Shown here: positions 1 to 10,278 of the stretch, piece after piece
How the letters are laid out: each line of letters starts with the position of its first letter
Position numbering within the stretch: the stretch's first letter is position 1
Assembly (NCBI GenBank): GCA_905221605.1
Contig: CAJNDS010000118.1
Span: 158,600-222,599, forward strand
Direction of reading: 5' to 3'
From: Symbiodinium natans
Lineage: Eukaryota; Sar; Dinophyceae; Suessiales; Symbiodiniaceae
DNA: 64,000 nucleotides
Position numbers and translations under genes: made by a program
The notes under the pieces: model-generated
What the model saw: the letters and a program-made list of their open reading frames with translations, nothing else
The model's database searches: none
What the model was told of the DNA's origin: nothing

Positions 1-585
1 CTTTCGCAACCAGCTGGATGCAGCTTGACGGGCTTGCCGGCAGCGCTGCCAGCAGTGAAAAGCAAGGGCCAGTGCAGATGCTAGGGATCATTTCCGAAAT
101 TACCGACTTCCCCAAATCAGGTCCCGCCAGCTGATGTGTGCAACTGGGAGCATTGACAGTGTGGTGAGGATGCCGGCAGCATGTGTGGAGCCCCTCCCAA
201 CATTAACCACTTTTGTGTGCCCGCACCAGCTGCCGTCCACGAAGCCATTCTGCTCCACTTGCCCCTAGCCTGCCCAAAGGAGTGCTTGCCATGGCTCCAA
301 AAGCAGCAGAAGCAAAGACGGACTGAAGAGGGTGGTGGGGGAAAGTGGGACGATAAGGGAATTCACAGCCAGATGGGTTAAATGACTACAAAAACAGCCA
401 CTTTACAACTGAAGAAGCCCCAGAAGGGAGAGTTTATATCCAGAAATCCTTAGATGGGAGAATTTACGACCAGGTGTCAAAAACAGGGTGAAACTACAAC
501 CAGCTTGTGAGTTTGGGTTGCTGGTTTTCGAGGGGACTTGCTTGGAAGTTGAGGGGGACTTGCTTGCACGTTGAGATGCAAGAAA

Positions 586-855
586 GAACACCAAACAACA
601 CGTAAGATCTAAGATGCAACCTGAAAGAAAGGGATCTGTTGTCCGGTCCCAGAGTCCCCGAAGATTGAGTTCCTAACTCCATGTGTTCATTGCCTCAAAA
701 AGAGCAGGATAACTATGTGCGATGGGCAACAACCAAAACAACACACATTGTGCCTTGTCAAGGCAACAAGAGCAACACGACGCATAGGATCTAAGATGCA
801 CCCTCAAGCACGTGCCACTGCCCAAGGTTTCCGAAACCCCGATGAGGATTGACCT
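586..855. repeat. Imperfect direct repeat, about 175 bp apart
   Basis: Two similar stretches, about 586-683 and 763-855, share the order: AACAC-rich segment, a GATCTAAGATGCA core followed by CCT, then an A/G-rich stretch and a CCCCGA.GA block ending in CCTAA. They are diverged, so this is an old local duplication. No convincing gene is seen in the first 1.3 kb. Confidence 0.4.
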
Positions 856-1403
856 AATAAGCGGTTGAAGTTTCTCCCGTCTTTGGAGACCCTGAGACAG
901 GCCTAGTTGTAGTTTTGCTATTCTGGTTGTGAATTCTCCCTTCTAGTTGTGTTGTGCACCTCCCCCTCGCCTTGGGAAGGGGGTGGGGGGGAGGTGGGTG
1001 GTGCTTTTGTTATTAGCTGTGCAGGTATGTGTCAGATGTCTTGAGAAGCCCACCGCGTGCGTCTGACAACTGACATCCCTGTCTGAGGGACCAGGCGGTG
1101 TGAGATAATTGAAATCACCCACAGTGCTTGGAAGTGGAAGCTCATGAAACCTGTGCTGGGTGTGCTGATGTGTGCGGTGAAAATTCAGTTAGCGAGTTGA
1201 AAAAGCCGTGAGGAAACCAAGAAGAAGCCAGTCAGAACCTCAGAGTTGTAGCATCTTCGAGCGCGTTTTGTCCATGCCCTCCACTGTGACCTGTGACCTT
1301 CGCAACTGACGCGCTTGAAGCTCCAGATGAATGCACAATTGTCGGCCCCGAGCAAAGCAGAGCCAATCGGATGTGGGTCTGAGTTAGCAGAGACGTCAGC
1401 TGC

Positions 1404-1530
1404 AAGGTGGCTGAGAAGAAGGCAAAGGCGGAGCCGAAGCCAAAGGCGGAGGCGGAGGAGAAGAAACGAAAGGCGGAGGAGCCGCCGGCGGATGAGCCCC
1501 CGAAGAAGGAGGCCAAGGCGAGACTTCCTG
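1404..1530 (+). CDS. Lys/Glu/Ala-rich exon, probable N-terminal part of the SPRY gene
   Basis: The frame starting at 1404 reads a charged stretch beginning KVAEKKAKAEPKPKAEAEEK and ending KEAKARLP, then runs into a poly-G tract at about 1531. No start codon is present, so it would be an internal exon. The alternation of AAG, GAG and GCG codons is typical of a flexible charged linker. hnRNP U-like proteins carry charged N-terminal regions before their SPRY domain, and a SPRY exon follows at 3.1 kb on the same strand, so I infer it is the 5' part of that gene. It could instead be a simple-sequence tract without coding function, since short GGAGCC-like repeats give the same pattern. Confidence 0.4.
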
Positions 1531-2075
1531 GGGGGGGGGGGAGGCCCCTTTAGCAAAAACAGTAGCCCCCCTGCCCCTACCCAACGCAGGACGAGTTCGA
1601 GGAGGAGGAGGACTCCTCAAATTCGTCGTGTGGCTGTTATTTTTGTCCGCCATATCTTGATCTTGGCTGAGCATGACTGGGCTCAGCTGAGCGATTGCAA
1701 GAGACAGCCGACACTAGCAGGATGATACCACCGACCCCAAGAAGGCAACCATCAAGAGACTTGCCTGGAAGTTGATCTCTGCCGTTCGTGTAGGCGCGTA
1801 AATGTGCATGGCTGAGGGACAACTAGACTCGCTAGAGCAGCGTGCATGAGAGACAGGAGGCAGGCGCCATCGCACCATTCTTGGCTCGGCAGGGCAGCAC
1901 ACTCTTAAGAGACAAGCCAGAACTTTTACGTGCCGTTGACTGGTGCTGGTGTTACTGGACGATACTACAGGCTACATTGTTAATTTTAACGCTACGCGAC
2001 CCGCCTCGGCCCGGCCCAGCGCATCCGCGTGAGCATGGTGATTCCGCAGCGCCCAAGTCGCTGGACCCAAGCAAT

Positions 2076-2206
2076 AAGGGTTGGGTTTAGGGTTTAGGGT
2101 TCCGGGTTTATGGTTTATGGTTTGGGGTTTAGGGTTGAGGGTTAGTTTAGGATTGAGGGCTTAGGGCTCAAGGTTCAGGCTAGGGTTTTTTTGGGTTTAG
2201 GGTTCA
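2076..2206 (+). repeat. Interstitial telomere-like array (TTTAGGG-type)
   Basis: Two perfect GGGTTTA units are followed by many degenerate ones (GGTTTAT, GGGTTGA, GGGCTTA, GGGTTCA). TTTAGGG is the usual telomeric unit of dinoflagellates and plants. Here it is internal, degenerate, and inside TIR element A. Confidence 0.75.
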
Positions 2207-2321
2207 AGAGACGGTTCGGCTTGAAAGGGGGGGGGAGCTGAGATTTAAGGTTTCGGGTTTCGGTTCAAGCTTAGACTCTTCGGCCGTGCTCGCACCTGGA
2301 AAACATCCGGGGGGGGAGGTC

Positions 2322-2520
2322 GCGGGGGGGGGGGGGGGGGGTGGGGGGGGGGGTGGGGGGGGTGGGGGGGGGGGGGGTGGGGGGGGGGGTGGTGGGGGGG
2401 GGGGGGGGGGGGGTGGGGCGGAGGGTGGGGGGGGGGGGTGGGGGTGGGGGGTGGGGTGGGGCCCACCCCCCACCCACCCCCCCCCCCCCTCCCCCCCCCA
2501 ACCCCCGGGGGGTACCATTT
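2322..2520. repeat. G-rich block changing to C-rich, about 200 bp
   Basis: Runs of 7-20 G broken by single T or A continue to about 2460, then the bias flips to C-rich until 2512. Long glycine or proline frames read through it are artefacts of composition. The block could form G-quadruplexes. The exact length in an assembly of such a tract is unreliable. Confidence 0.85.
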
Positions 2521-3133
2521 GAGGCAAAAAAGGGGTCCGAAAAGTGGCTTTGGGTGGGGGGAGGATTGGAGGGGGGTGCCTGTTCTGACAACCTATACAC
2601 CTCCGGCCCGAGGCCTCGGCGGATTACTGCATGTACTACCTGTCACTACAGGCCTCAGCTACTGCCTTTGCAATCTTTCCGCTCTGCCCAGGGCGGATGT
2701 TGACTTTCTGACACCAGATTTGACACTGGACGCGCTGCCCTGCATGGGGAACAAGGCGTGGTCCGAACCAGCAGTAGCGGAGTCGGCAAGTCCAGACGCA
2801 GCATTTCCGGCAAAGAGCGACTGTCAGGTTCTGATGTCCATCAATGAAGGTGGGCTGCAGTAGCCAGACTGCAAGAAGCGTTGCAGCTTCTTCGTAGCAG
2901 GACAAGTGTCCAATGCGCCCCACAAAGCATGTCATGTCTTAACGGGTGCGACACAACACCTGGCACAAGGAGCAATGAGACGTCTCACTGTAGCCACGCA
3001 TGTTCTCAACACCCCACTCAGTTTCCACTCAAGCAGCAGCGAGCCTATGCAGCTCATGCGTTGTGAGGTTCTTCACTTAGGAGTATCTTGGACCCAAAAG
3101 TTGGGCGGCGCAGCTCCTTGTGGCGTATCTCAG

Positions 3134-5235
3134 GTATATGATCTCAGGCGCCCGTGCGAACGTTGGGTTGAAGGCTGGACGCTACATGTTCGAGGCTCGA
3201 CCCCTACATGACGCATGAACTCGCGTGAGATGACGGCATGTCGAAGAGACGTGAAGCATTCATTGAACGCCTGCAGTTCAAGATCGTGGAGACCTACCAC
3301 ACAACTGTGGCCCAGCATACCCTTGTTAGAGTCGGCAGCAATGGCAGCGGAATACAGTGGAAAGTTGAGCTTTCTTCCGCCTGTCAGCGGTTTCTGCAAA
3401 AGCCCACCGCTGCCCAGCAAGGCTGATTGACGTGTTTTCAATGCGAAAAAAGTGTGAAAAGTGAAGACATGGCCGCTGCACTGAAGCTGCAACTGTGAGC
3501 GGCTGGCACAACTAAGGAGACTTATAACAGCAGGCTGAAGGGGATGAGGCGGGACGATTCACCACGTGTCCCCAAAGCATGAGCTCACTGAGTATTCCTG
3601 AATCGCTCGACATATGAGCTTTCATCTGATCAGCCAAAGAGTGTGCACAGCCTCTGCACTTGAAGGCAGCTGGTGCGCGTTGGCTTCTCTACAGCAGGCT
3701 CCCCGTTGATCCTCGGCGAGTCTGATGTCGCCTGGATGCAGCTGCGCATGCCAAGACTGCCAAGTCAGCCGGTCCACTGCCAAGAGTGTCCTACATTGAT
3801 TCGGCCGTGATTCATAAACTGAAACCAGGATTCAGGAACCAGGACTCAGGAACCAGGAGGTTGCGGTTCTGGAAACTTAGGCGGTTCAGGAAAACTGCTC
3901 GATTCAGGAGGCTGTCCCGCGATTCGGGAATCCATGAAGCCACGCGAGTCGGGAAACTGGGTTTCACTCGATTCAGGAAACGGCGTTTAAGGAAACTACT
4001 CGAATCAGGAAACTGGTTTCACCTGATTCAGGAAACTTCAGGAAACAACACGCTTGAGGAAAGCATGCGATTCAGGAAGCTGCCCCAGTCAAGAAATGCC
4101 GTTGGGGTGATGGGGACGGATGGGGGTGGGGGCATGATTGTGTTCATCTTGCTGGTGCGTTCATGCCCCGTTCAAGCAACTGCGGCCAGCTTGCGAAATC
4201 CGCCGTTTCCCGAATCCGCGTTTTCCAGTTTCCTGAATTCGCATTTTCCAGTTTCCCGAATCTGCGCTTTTGGTTTCCCGAGGGCCGACCTGCGGTTTCC
4301 GGATGTTCCGGTGTCCCGAATCACGTTCTTCCAGTTTAAGAATCCGTGTGTTTTCGGTTTCCGAAATTGCATCTGAACCTCCTGCTCAACTGACTGCCGG
4401 TGCTGCGTTCCATGCCATGGGTATGCTAGAACTTCTGCTTATGGCTTACAAACTGAGACGGCTGTGTTCTTCGACAACGAGGGCAACTTCTGCACTGGGA
4501 AGAGTCGCGCTCCCCGAGTCGTTCAGAAGTTTGCGCGCGATCAGGCGTGATGCTTGGAGCGAAGTGAAGAGAAGCTCAGTAGCAGAACCGTTTAAACTCA
4601 CCATAGCTGCTATAGCTGTTGGCACTGGAGCAGGGCATGTCCGTGGTTCTGAACCTGGATCCGAAAAGTCCTCACGCGAACACAGCCCCTTGGAACAAGT
4701 TGGTGATGGCACACAAGAGTTACTGGTACGGAATGCTACGGAACTCACACGTCTAGGAGCTTTCCAGTAACTCAGTACTATCATGCGAGTGGGAAGTGGG
4801 TCACAGCTCAACCCAACTGAGATTAGCCTCTTCACAAACGGCGTCCGTGCCTGCAAGCCGCAGAAGCTGCCGGAGCGCCTGCATCTTGAGCGGAAGCTGT
4901 GGCACACTCCTGTCACAGCTGCGAGAGAACAGCTTCTCAATGCAAGTTCTGCCATGGATCGAGCCAGGACATGGAAAAGCTTGCGTAGAGAAGGGATGAA
5001 GATTAGTGTTGCATGCAGATCGTGATATGGTTGATGAGATGACTTTAAGTAGTTGTGCTCGTACTGGTAGAGGTAACACTGCGTCGTCGCACAGGCGGCG
5101 TTGCTCACTCCACCTGAACTGGAACTGCAGCCTTCCGTAATTATTTTTCCAAGCTCGGCCAAGATGAGCCATGGATGGTGTATGCTCTTGCTCCGAAGGG
5201 CTATCGATCGCCGGCACATGCGGTCAGCAAGATTA
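3134..5235 (+). CDS. SPRY-domain protein, hnRNP U-like (first half)
   Basis: Four or more short exons join into a SPRY domain, a protein-interaction beta-sandwich found in the hnRNP U family. Exon 3134-3212 reads SGARANVGLKAGRYMFEARP, the classic early SPRY strand. Exon about 4450-4544 reads ETAVFFDNEGNFCTGK and ends QKFARDQ. A GC-AG intron (4545-4633) leads to GMSVVLNLDPKSPHANT (4634-4684). A second GC-AG intron (4685-4821) leads to ISLFTNGVRACKPQKLPERL (4822 on), a typical late SPRY strand. A further exon at 5131-5235 reads YFSKLGQDEPWMVYALAPKG. A large intron (3213 to about 4450) holds a big inverted repeat. Start and end are not visible; a charged exon at 1404 may precede it, and exons at 15.5-22.4 kb may continue it. 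SPRY is recognised from motifs; the hnRNP U-like assignment is inference. Confidence 0.65.
3822..4376. repeat. Large inverted repeat built from short GATTCAGGAAAC units
   Basis: From 3822 to about 4085 the sequence repeats diverged units of about 12-30 bp around GATTCAGGAAAC. From about 4190 to 4376 it repeats the complement, GTTTCCCGAATC, with the same degeneracy. The two arms are separated by about 105 bp without the motif. The arms could fold into a long imperfect hairpin. A 196-codon open frame runs through it but has the repetitive make-up of the repeat and is not counted as a gene. It lies in an intron of the SPRY gene. Confidence 0.8.
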
Positions 5236-5404
5236 AGCTGCTATGCCGAAGTTCACTGTGCTGTCAGCAATGAGTCGGCATGAGTTGGCCCTGCGCCTTG
5301 TGATATTCTTTTAAGAACTTCTACAGCTGAATGCATATCTGCGTGTTGTGCCTGCCCACATGTGTGCTTGCGTTTCCCAGATGGTTACTTGCTGGTCAAA
5401 CAAC

Positions 5405-7560
5405 GCAAATGATGGAATGTCGAGAAGATTGTGATTCCCAGGTCGGCATCCTGGCAGGAGGCCCTACAGATCCTTGCTCAGGCGCTGCTCTTGCACGTTG
5501 CAAAGGCATGTGGATGTTGACAGTAGTTTCCACGCACCAAGAGTTCTCTTCAACCCTATCAGCTCGGACACTTGTGTCCTTTCTCAGGTGGATCGCAAGC
5601 ATCTCAATGTCTCCTGCCATGCAAGAATGCAGGTCGCATGATGCTCTTGGCATGTTGTTGGGTTTCTAGTTGGCATGGACCAGGTTATCGTCTTTGGAGC
5701 AGCCATTGGCAAATGCAACTCGCCGAGAAGGGCTTTGAATCTTCTTGAATGGTTCCAGTGCATGACGTCCAGCAAAGTTGAGGTAGTCAGATAGCACGCT
5801 TGAAGACCCTAAACCCTCCACTGTATAGTGACTTGCAGGCGCTAAACATGCGAAGTGGCAATGTGCTCTGCTCCTACTGGCGGAGTTGGAGAAGATGGGG
5901 CTACAAAGCGATGGCATAGCCTACAGCTCTTGTATCAGCGCACCCTGGCATGGCCTGTTGGCAGCGAGTACTCAGCGAGTACTCAGCGTGTGTGTCGGAA
6001 AACCTTGACCTGCACCAAGGCATGTTCAAAGGCAAAGCAATGGCAGACAGCCTTGAAGCTGATGTCGAACCTGGAGTCTAGTCAGGTGGAAGCAGATTCT
6101 TGCCGGCAGGCTGCGCGAATGTTGCAATGAAGGGCCCTGGTTTTGAGTCGCTGGAATGAGGGCTGCGTGTCTCCCAGGCTAAGTCCTCAGCAGCACAATG
6201 AAGAATATTCTTGCAGGTTGCAGAAGGAAGAGAAGGTTGTCTGAAGAGCTCTTGACGTGCTAACTTGCTCCATTAGAGTAGGGCTGTGTCGGTGAACTGT
6301 AGTGGTCCAACCGTCTGACGGCACAGCCGGCACAGCCGACCTTATTCATTTCATAGCTTTCCAATCCAGGACCTGGTGCTGTATGGTGCCGCAATCGCTA
6401 GTTGCGCTGCTGCGGGAATCTGGCAAGAAGCCGTCGTGCCTTGGAACGAGCACAGCCTTGCAAAGGCTGGAGAAGGATCACGGGGTTCATGAGGTCGTAT
6501 GGTCAGGTTGGTCAGCCGAAGGACGTAGACATGTAGAAAGGCGCTCTTCGACCAGTTGCCGAAGCGTTCCTTCAAGCCAGACGCGCCAACGACGTCCTCC
6601 GCAATTGTTGCTTGTGAGAGGCTGGATTGCTACGGATCTCGCAAGTGCTAACATCCCATGGCGTCCCAGTAGAGCTTCGCCAAGCAGGTGTGGCCAGTGG
6701 CAAGCTGCCTTGGGACTACTTGATGCTGCCATGTTGGAGGGCAATCTGCAGCCGAACTTGATTGTCTACAATGCAGCAATCAGCGCCTGTGGCAAGGCTG
6801 CATGCTGGTCGCACGCGGTGTGCCTGATCTCAGAGCCTTGGCATGAAGAAGCTTCCAGAAGCTTCCCGGAAAACTCCAGAAGCCCACAACCCAAGCATCC
6901 TAAAGTCTGCAGAGAAGATGACCTGTTCATGGCTGTACGAAATCTAAGGATTTGCCACAACACAGCCTCAATGCAGATTTGATAACCTACAACACCGCAA
7001 TCAGTGCACTTGGCAATGCCCCTCAGCGATGCTAGCGCCGTCTGCAGTTGGTCGTTTGTGCAGAATCTCGTGCTTTGCAAATTTGCAAGTTCGCAGCCTC
7101 TAACTCGAAGGAACTGCATGTAGTTGCCAGGCAGAGCTGTGGCAAGCGGCTGTGCAGATGTTCAATGACCTTCAGGCAGCGCAGTTGTGACGGCTCAGCT
7201 TTTCATGATGTGCACTTCTGGATCCCTTCGCATTCCCTGTAGCAGTCGAGTCTTTAGCCTGATGTGACCAGGGTGAGTGTCAGGTCATCTCTATGGATCC
7301 CGATCGCTTCAGCAATGCCGCTGTGATCGCTGCCTACGATCGAGCAAGCTGCTGGCAGCATGCATGCGGTCTCGTTGCACAGTGGGACAAGGCCAGTCAC
7401 AAAAGGGACTCGGTCATGTACAATGCGGCCATCGGAGCATGCGCTACGTGCGAGCAGTGGCAACAGTCTTTGGCTTTGCTGCTTGGCAGAACCGAAACTA
7501 GAAGTGAAGGCGCCACGGCCACTCACTTCCAGCAAAATTGCTACCACCCCAAATATGATT
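5405..7560 (+). pseudogene. PPR repeat protein, fragmented
   Basis: PPR motifs (35-residue helical pairs that bind organelle RNA) recur in all three + frames. Examples are SWQEALQILAQALL (about 5445), VFGAAIGKCNSPRRALNLLE (about 5690), WQCALLLLAELEKMGLQSDG followed by IAYSSCISA (about 5850-5930), CSKAKQWQTALKLMSNLE (about 6025), QPNLIVYNAAISACGKAACW (about 6750), LWQAAVQMFNDLQAAQ (about 7137) and YNAAIGACATCEQWQQSLAL (about 7420). The W..AL signature is typical of dinoflagellate PPR proteins. Frame changes are frequent and several breaks (for example after CVGKP at about 6005) are stops. Either many introns split the repeats or the copy is decaying; I favour decay with some introns. No start or end is defined. 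Confidence 0.6.
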
Positions 7561-7910
7561 AATTAAAGCAAAGCGCGATCCAAACATTTTTAAGTAACAT
7601 TAGGGGCCTAAACACGGGGAAATGTCTTCGGAGGAGTTGCAGCAAGGGGTTGGTTGTTGTAATAAGAGAAGAGATCAGATAGTAAAGCCAACTTGCACGC
7701 TGAGCAGTGCACTTACTTCTCAGCTCAAATTTCAAGGCTAATCTGCAGAGTCCATGGTCAGCAAGCCTAACTTGATAATCGTGAATCAGTAGGACTCTCA
7801 TCGAGCGGCTCGTAGCTGTGTGTGACCTCAAGTCTGCCAATGGCGAGGTATTTGAATTGCTTCTGCTTTGGGCAATGGGAAAGGAAACGATGGAGCCATC
7901 CCTTAGGTGT

Positions 7911-7930
7911 CAACCCCCCCCCCCCCCCCG
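7911..7930. repeat. Poly-C tract
   Basis: A run of C close to 20 bases, in a stretch without recognised genes (7560-9980). Confidence 0.85.
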
Positions 7931-8534
7931 GCCCTGATCGCTTCCCCAATTTTAAAAGGGTGGGGGGAATGGTAAACGGGGAAGCGGCTGCTAGTCGAAG
8001 ATTACCACGCCTCCCATGCACCTGGTCCTGCACTTGATGGCTTCCTTTCTCCCGAGGATTTCAGAGATGAGATTCGGGCGGCTGCCCCGGTCCATGGACG
8101 CCTGGCTCAAAATACCAGGATTCTGAGGGGGTCCGGCGCGACTTCCCCTGATGGCTGCAGCGCCCTGAAGCTCAGGCAACCTTCTTTGGAGCGCTTACTG
8201 CATGTGCCGCGCGGGCTGTGTGGGAGCAGTCCCTGCAGCTGCTGCACGAGGCCCCTCTTTTGTGTTCAGGGGGCGTAGGTCCGGCGTAGGTTCCACGGCG
8301 CCGGATGTTTGGGGGCCGAAGTACCTTCCACTTGACGAAAGGAAAGACTTTGGCCAGGGGTCGTGCTCTGGGCCAGTTTTCTGGTGCAGCAGGAAACAAA
8401 GACGCACCGAAATGAATAGATAAAGGTTCACAGCACACAGAAAGGAGTACAGAAAAATAAGAGAAGTAACATAAATCCAAATCAAGATGATAATATGATG
8501 GACAAAGGCGAAAATTTCGGGTGCCTCCCTGAAC

Positions 8535-8590
8535 GCTAAACTTCTAAACCCTAAATGTCCCCATTAAACCAAAGCCCTAACACCTAAACC
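8535..8590 (-). repeat. Short degenerate telomere-like tract, reverse orientation
   Basis: CTAAACTTCTAAACCCTAAA is followed within 40 bp by GCCCTAA and CACCTAAACC. These are degenerate CCCTAAA units, opposite in orientation to the arrays at 2.1 and 48.2 kb, immediately upstream of the first copy of the 8.6/9.5 kb repeat. Confidence 0.5.
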
Positions 8591-8593
8591 GTT

Positions 8594-9540
8594 GCATCCT
8601 TTCCAAACCCATCATCCCGAGCATTCTATTTGCAAATGGGTGGAGCAAATCCTCCGCCCCAACACACACGAGGGGCGGTGGGAGCTTTTGGCTCGCAGAG
8701 CCACTTTCTTCTCGGGCTGGTGTTGGCACATCTCCTACTTCCGCGACCGTCGCCACCAAGGCCCAACGTTCTCCGCAAGGGCCCGGCCATATCCCCAAAC
8801 CGCGATGGATCCTATGCAGAGCGAGCTGGAGGCCATCCAAACATATCCAAACCCTGGATCACGCCCTGGTTTGCCGCAGGCAAGCTAAGGATTGCACTCA
8901 AGGCGGTGTTGGGTTGGCCGGTGGTGGCCGGGTCATCAGACTGGTGGAGGGAGCCCGCAGAATGTCACCAAGTTCGGTGATTTCCGGGCTCGGATCGGCA
9001 CGCGTCCCATAACCTGCTTCAGGGCCGCCCTTCGCCGATCTTAGCATCTTTGGAACCCATGGCCTGCGGCTGCAGAAACAGTCCTTCGCAGGCTATGTCC
9101 CGGGCTATGTCCTGAGCGTGGCGACAAGCGAATGGACCAAGCGGGAGCAACCGGACTCGTCCTGGCGCAGGCACAAGCAGGCTAGGGCATGCACCGAACG
9201 TGAACCCAACCAACGAAGCAGGATGGGCAGTCCTAGGCAGTGGCACTGGGCCTGCCAGTCACGTGTAGAAACGGCCCCCGCGCTTTCACCGGCCACTCAG
9301 CCTGGGCGACGGGAGCACATTGAATGGCTGTCAAAGGCGTTGAGCTTTGGAGGGTACGTGGGGGTTCAACCGTAGTGCGAGGCAGGCGACAGCTTGGCTT
9401 TTCCAACTCTGTCATACAAGCAACTTCCTGCTGCCCGAAGGAGTTCCTTCAACACCCACATGCATCTTTTCCAAACCCGTCATACGGGCAGTGTGTTTGC
9501 AAATGGGGGAGGCTGCGAACCCGCTCGACCGACGAAAGTC
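8594..9540. repeat. Two copies of a ~75-bp dispersed repeat
   Basis: Copy 1 (8594-8668) and copy 2 (9462-9536) share GCATC.TTTCCAAACCC, then TCAT, then a conserved TTTGCAAATGGG followed by GAG-rich sequence and CC.GC. They are in the same orientation about 870 bp apart. No coding function is seen between 7.6 and 9.98 kb apart from this pair; the intervening sequence is ordinary in composition. Confidence 0.55.
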
Positions 9541-9986
9541 CTCCCGCCACTAAAAAAAGCTTCAAACCATACGAGCATTGTGCTAGCTGTTAGTATATGG
9601 GGAGGGGGGGAGGTTCGCCCCCCCACCCCCCCCCCCCTCCCCGACTAACCTCCTCAAATCTTTGTTTGTGCAAAGTGTATGAAGCATTTGGCAACATAGG
9701 GTAGGGCCGATGTTAACAAAGGCCCAGATCTGCTTTGCAAAAAGTTCGAGGCGGAGACAACCACCGCCGCGGGCAACTTGATGTTGTGGAACACGGCAGC
9801 TTGAAAATGCAAGAATGAGCAGATGCAGTCAGCAGCACAGTGCTGTCTGTCCCACATTGGTTTGCTGTGCTTGAGCTATTGCATAGTGACCACAGCTTGA
9901 GAGACCTATGATGCTTTCTTGTCAATGTGAATCTAGTTGCCTTGCTTTGTGCCTGTGTGCAATCAGGTGAACTTACTGACCTTTAA

Positions 9987-10150
9987 GTGAGAACAAGATG
10001 TGCTTGTAATATCACAGCATTGAGCTTTGGAAACGCTCTTGCCAGTATCTTCGGTGAGGTCCTCCTTGCTTGCCAGCGTGGCGCGGCCTGGAGTTGTGGC
10101 TTGGCTCTCGCCCGCGCGCTCGACGCTTCCCTGGGCACAGGTTCAGCAGA
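9987..10150 (+). CDS. PPR-like exon upstream of the long PPR frame
   Basis: The frame reads ALSFGNALASIFGEVLLACQ and then RGAAWSCGLALARAL. The ACQRGAAW..GLAL pattern fits the second half of a PPR unit with the conserved tryptophan. It is about 130 bp upstream of the long PPR frame and on the same strand, so it may be an earlier exon of that gene. The frame does not continue into the next one without a splice or shift. Confidence 0.4.
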
Positions 10151-10278
10151 TGCCAGGCCTCGACCTCAGAGCGGAGAGTCGCCATGACTACGGCTATGAC
10201 TGGTGATACCTACATTATGTTATTCTATGCTATAGATGTGTTGGTCTGTGTTTGATTGAGTGACTGATCGGTCTCGGC

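Larger units (their letters stand above)
1981..2640. mobile_element. TIR-bounded G-rich element, copy A
   Basis: The left end reads TAATTTTAACGCTACGCGAC and continues CCGCCTCGGCC. The right end at about 2604-2632 (CCGAGGCCTCGGCGGATTAC) is an inverted, diverged version of it: its reverse complement starts GTAATCCGCCGAGG. The left end matches the element at 39586 in about 27 of 31 positions. The interior holds a telomere-like array and a block of almost pure G, so the copy carries no coding capacity. It lies between the charged exon and the SPRY exons, presumably in an intron. Interpretation as a non-autonomous DNA element is inference. Confidence 0.5.

Noticed and set aside
2204-2863. Glycine- and proline-rich frames on both strands
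   Set aside because: Products of the G-rich block; composition only, no start context or conserved block.
3786-4376. 196-codon + frame
   Set aside because: It reads through both arms of the degenerate inverted repeat and has its repetitive residues.
4446-5219. 257-codon frame on the minus strand
   Set aside because: It lies opposite the SPRY exons, whose + strand blocks are clearly protein-like; the minus frame shows no motif.
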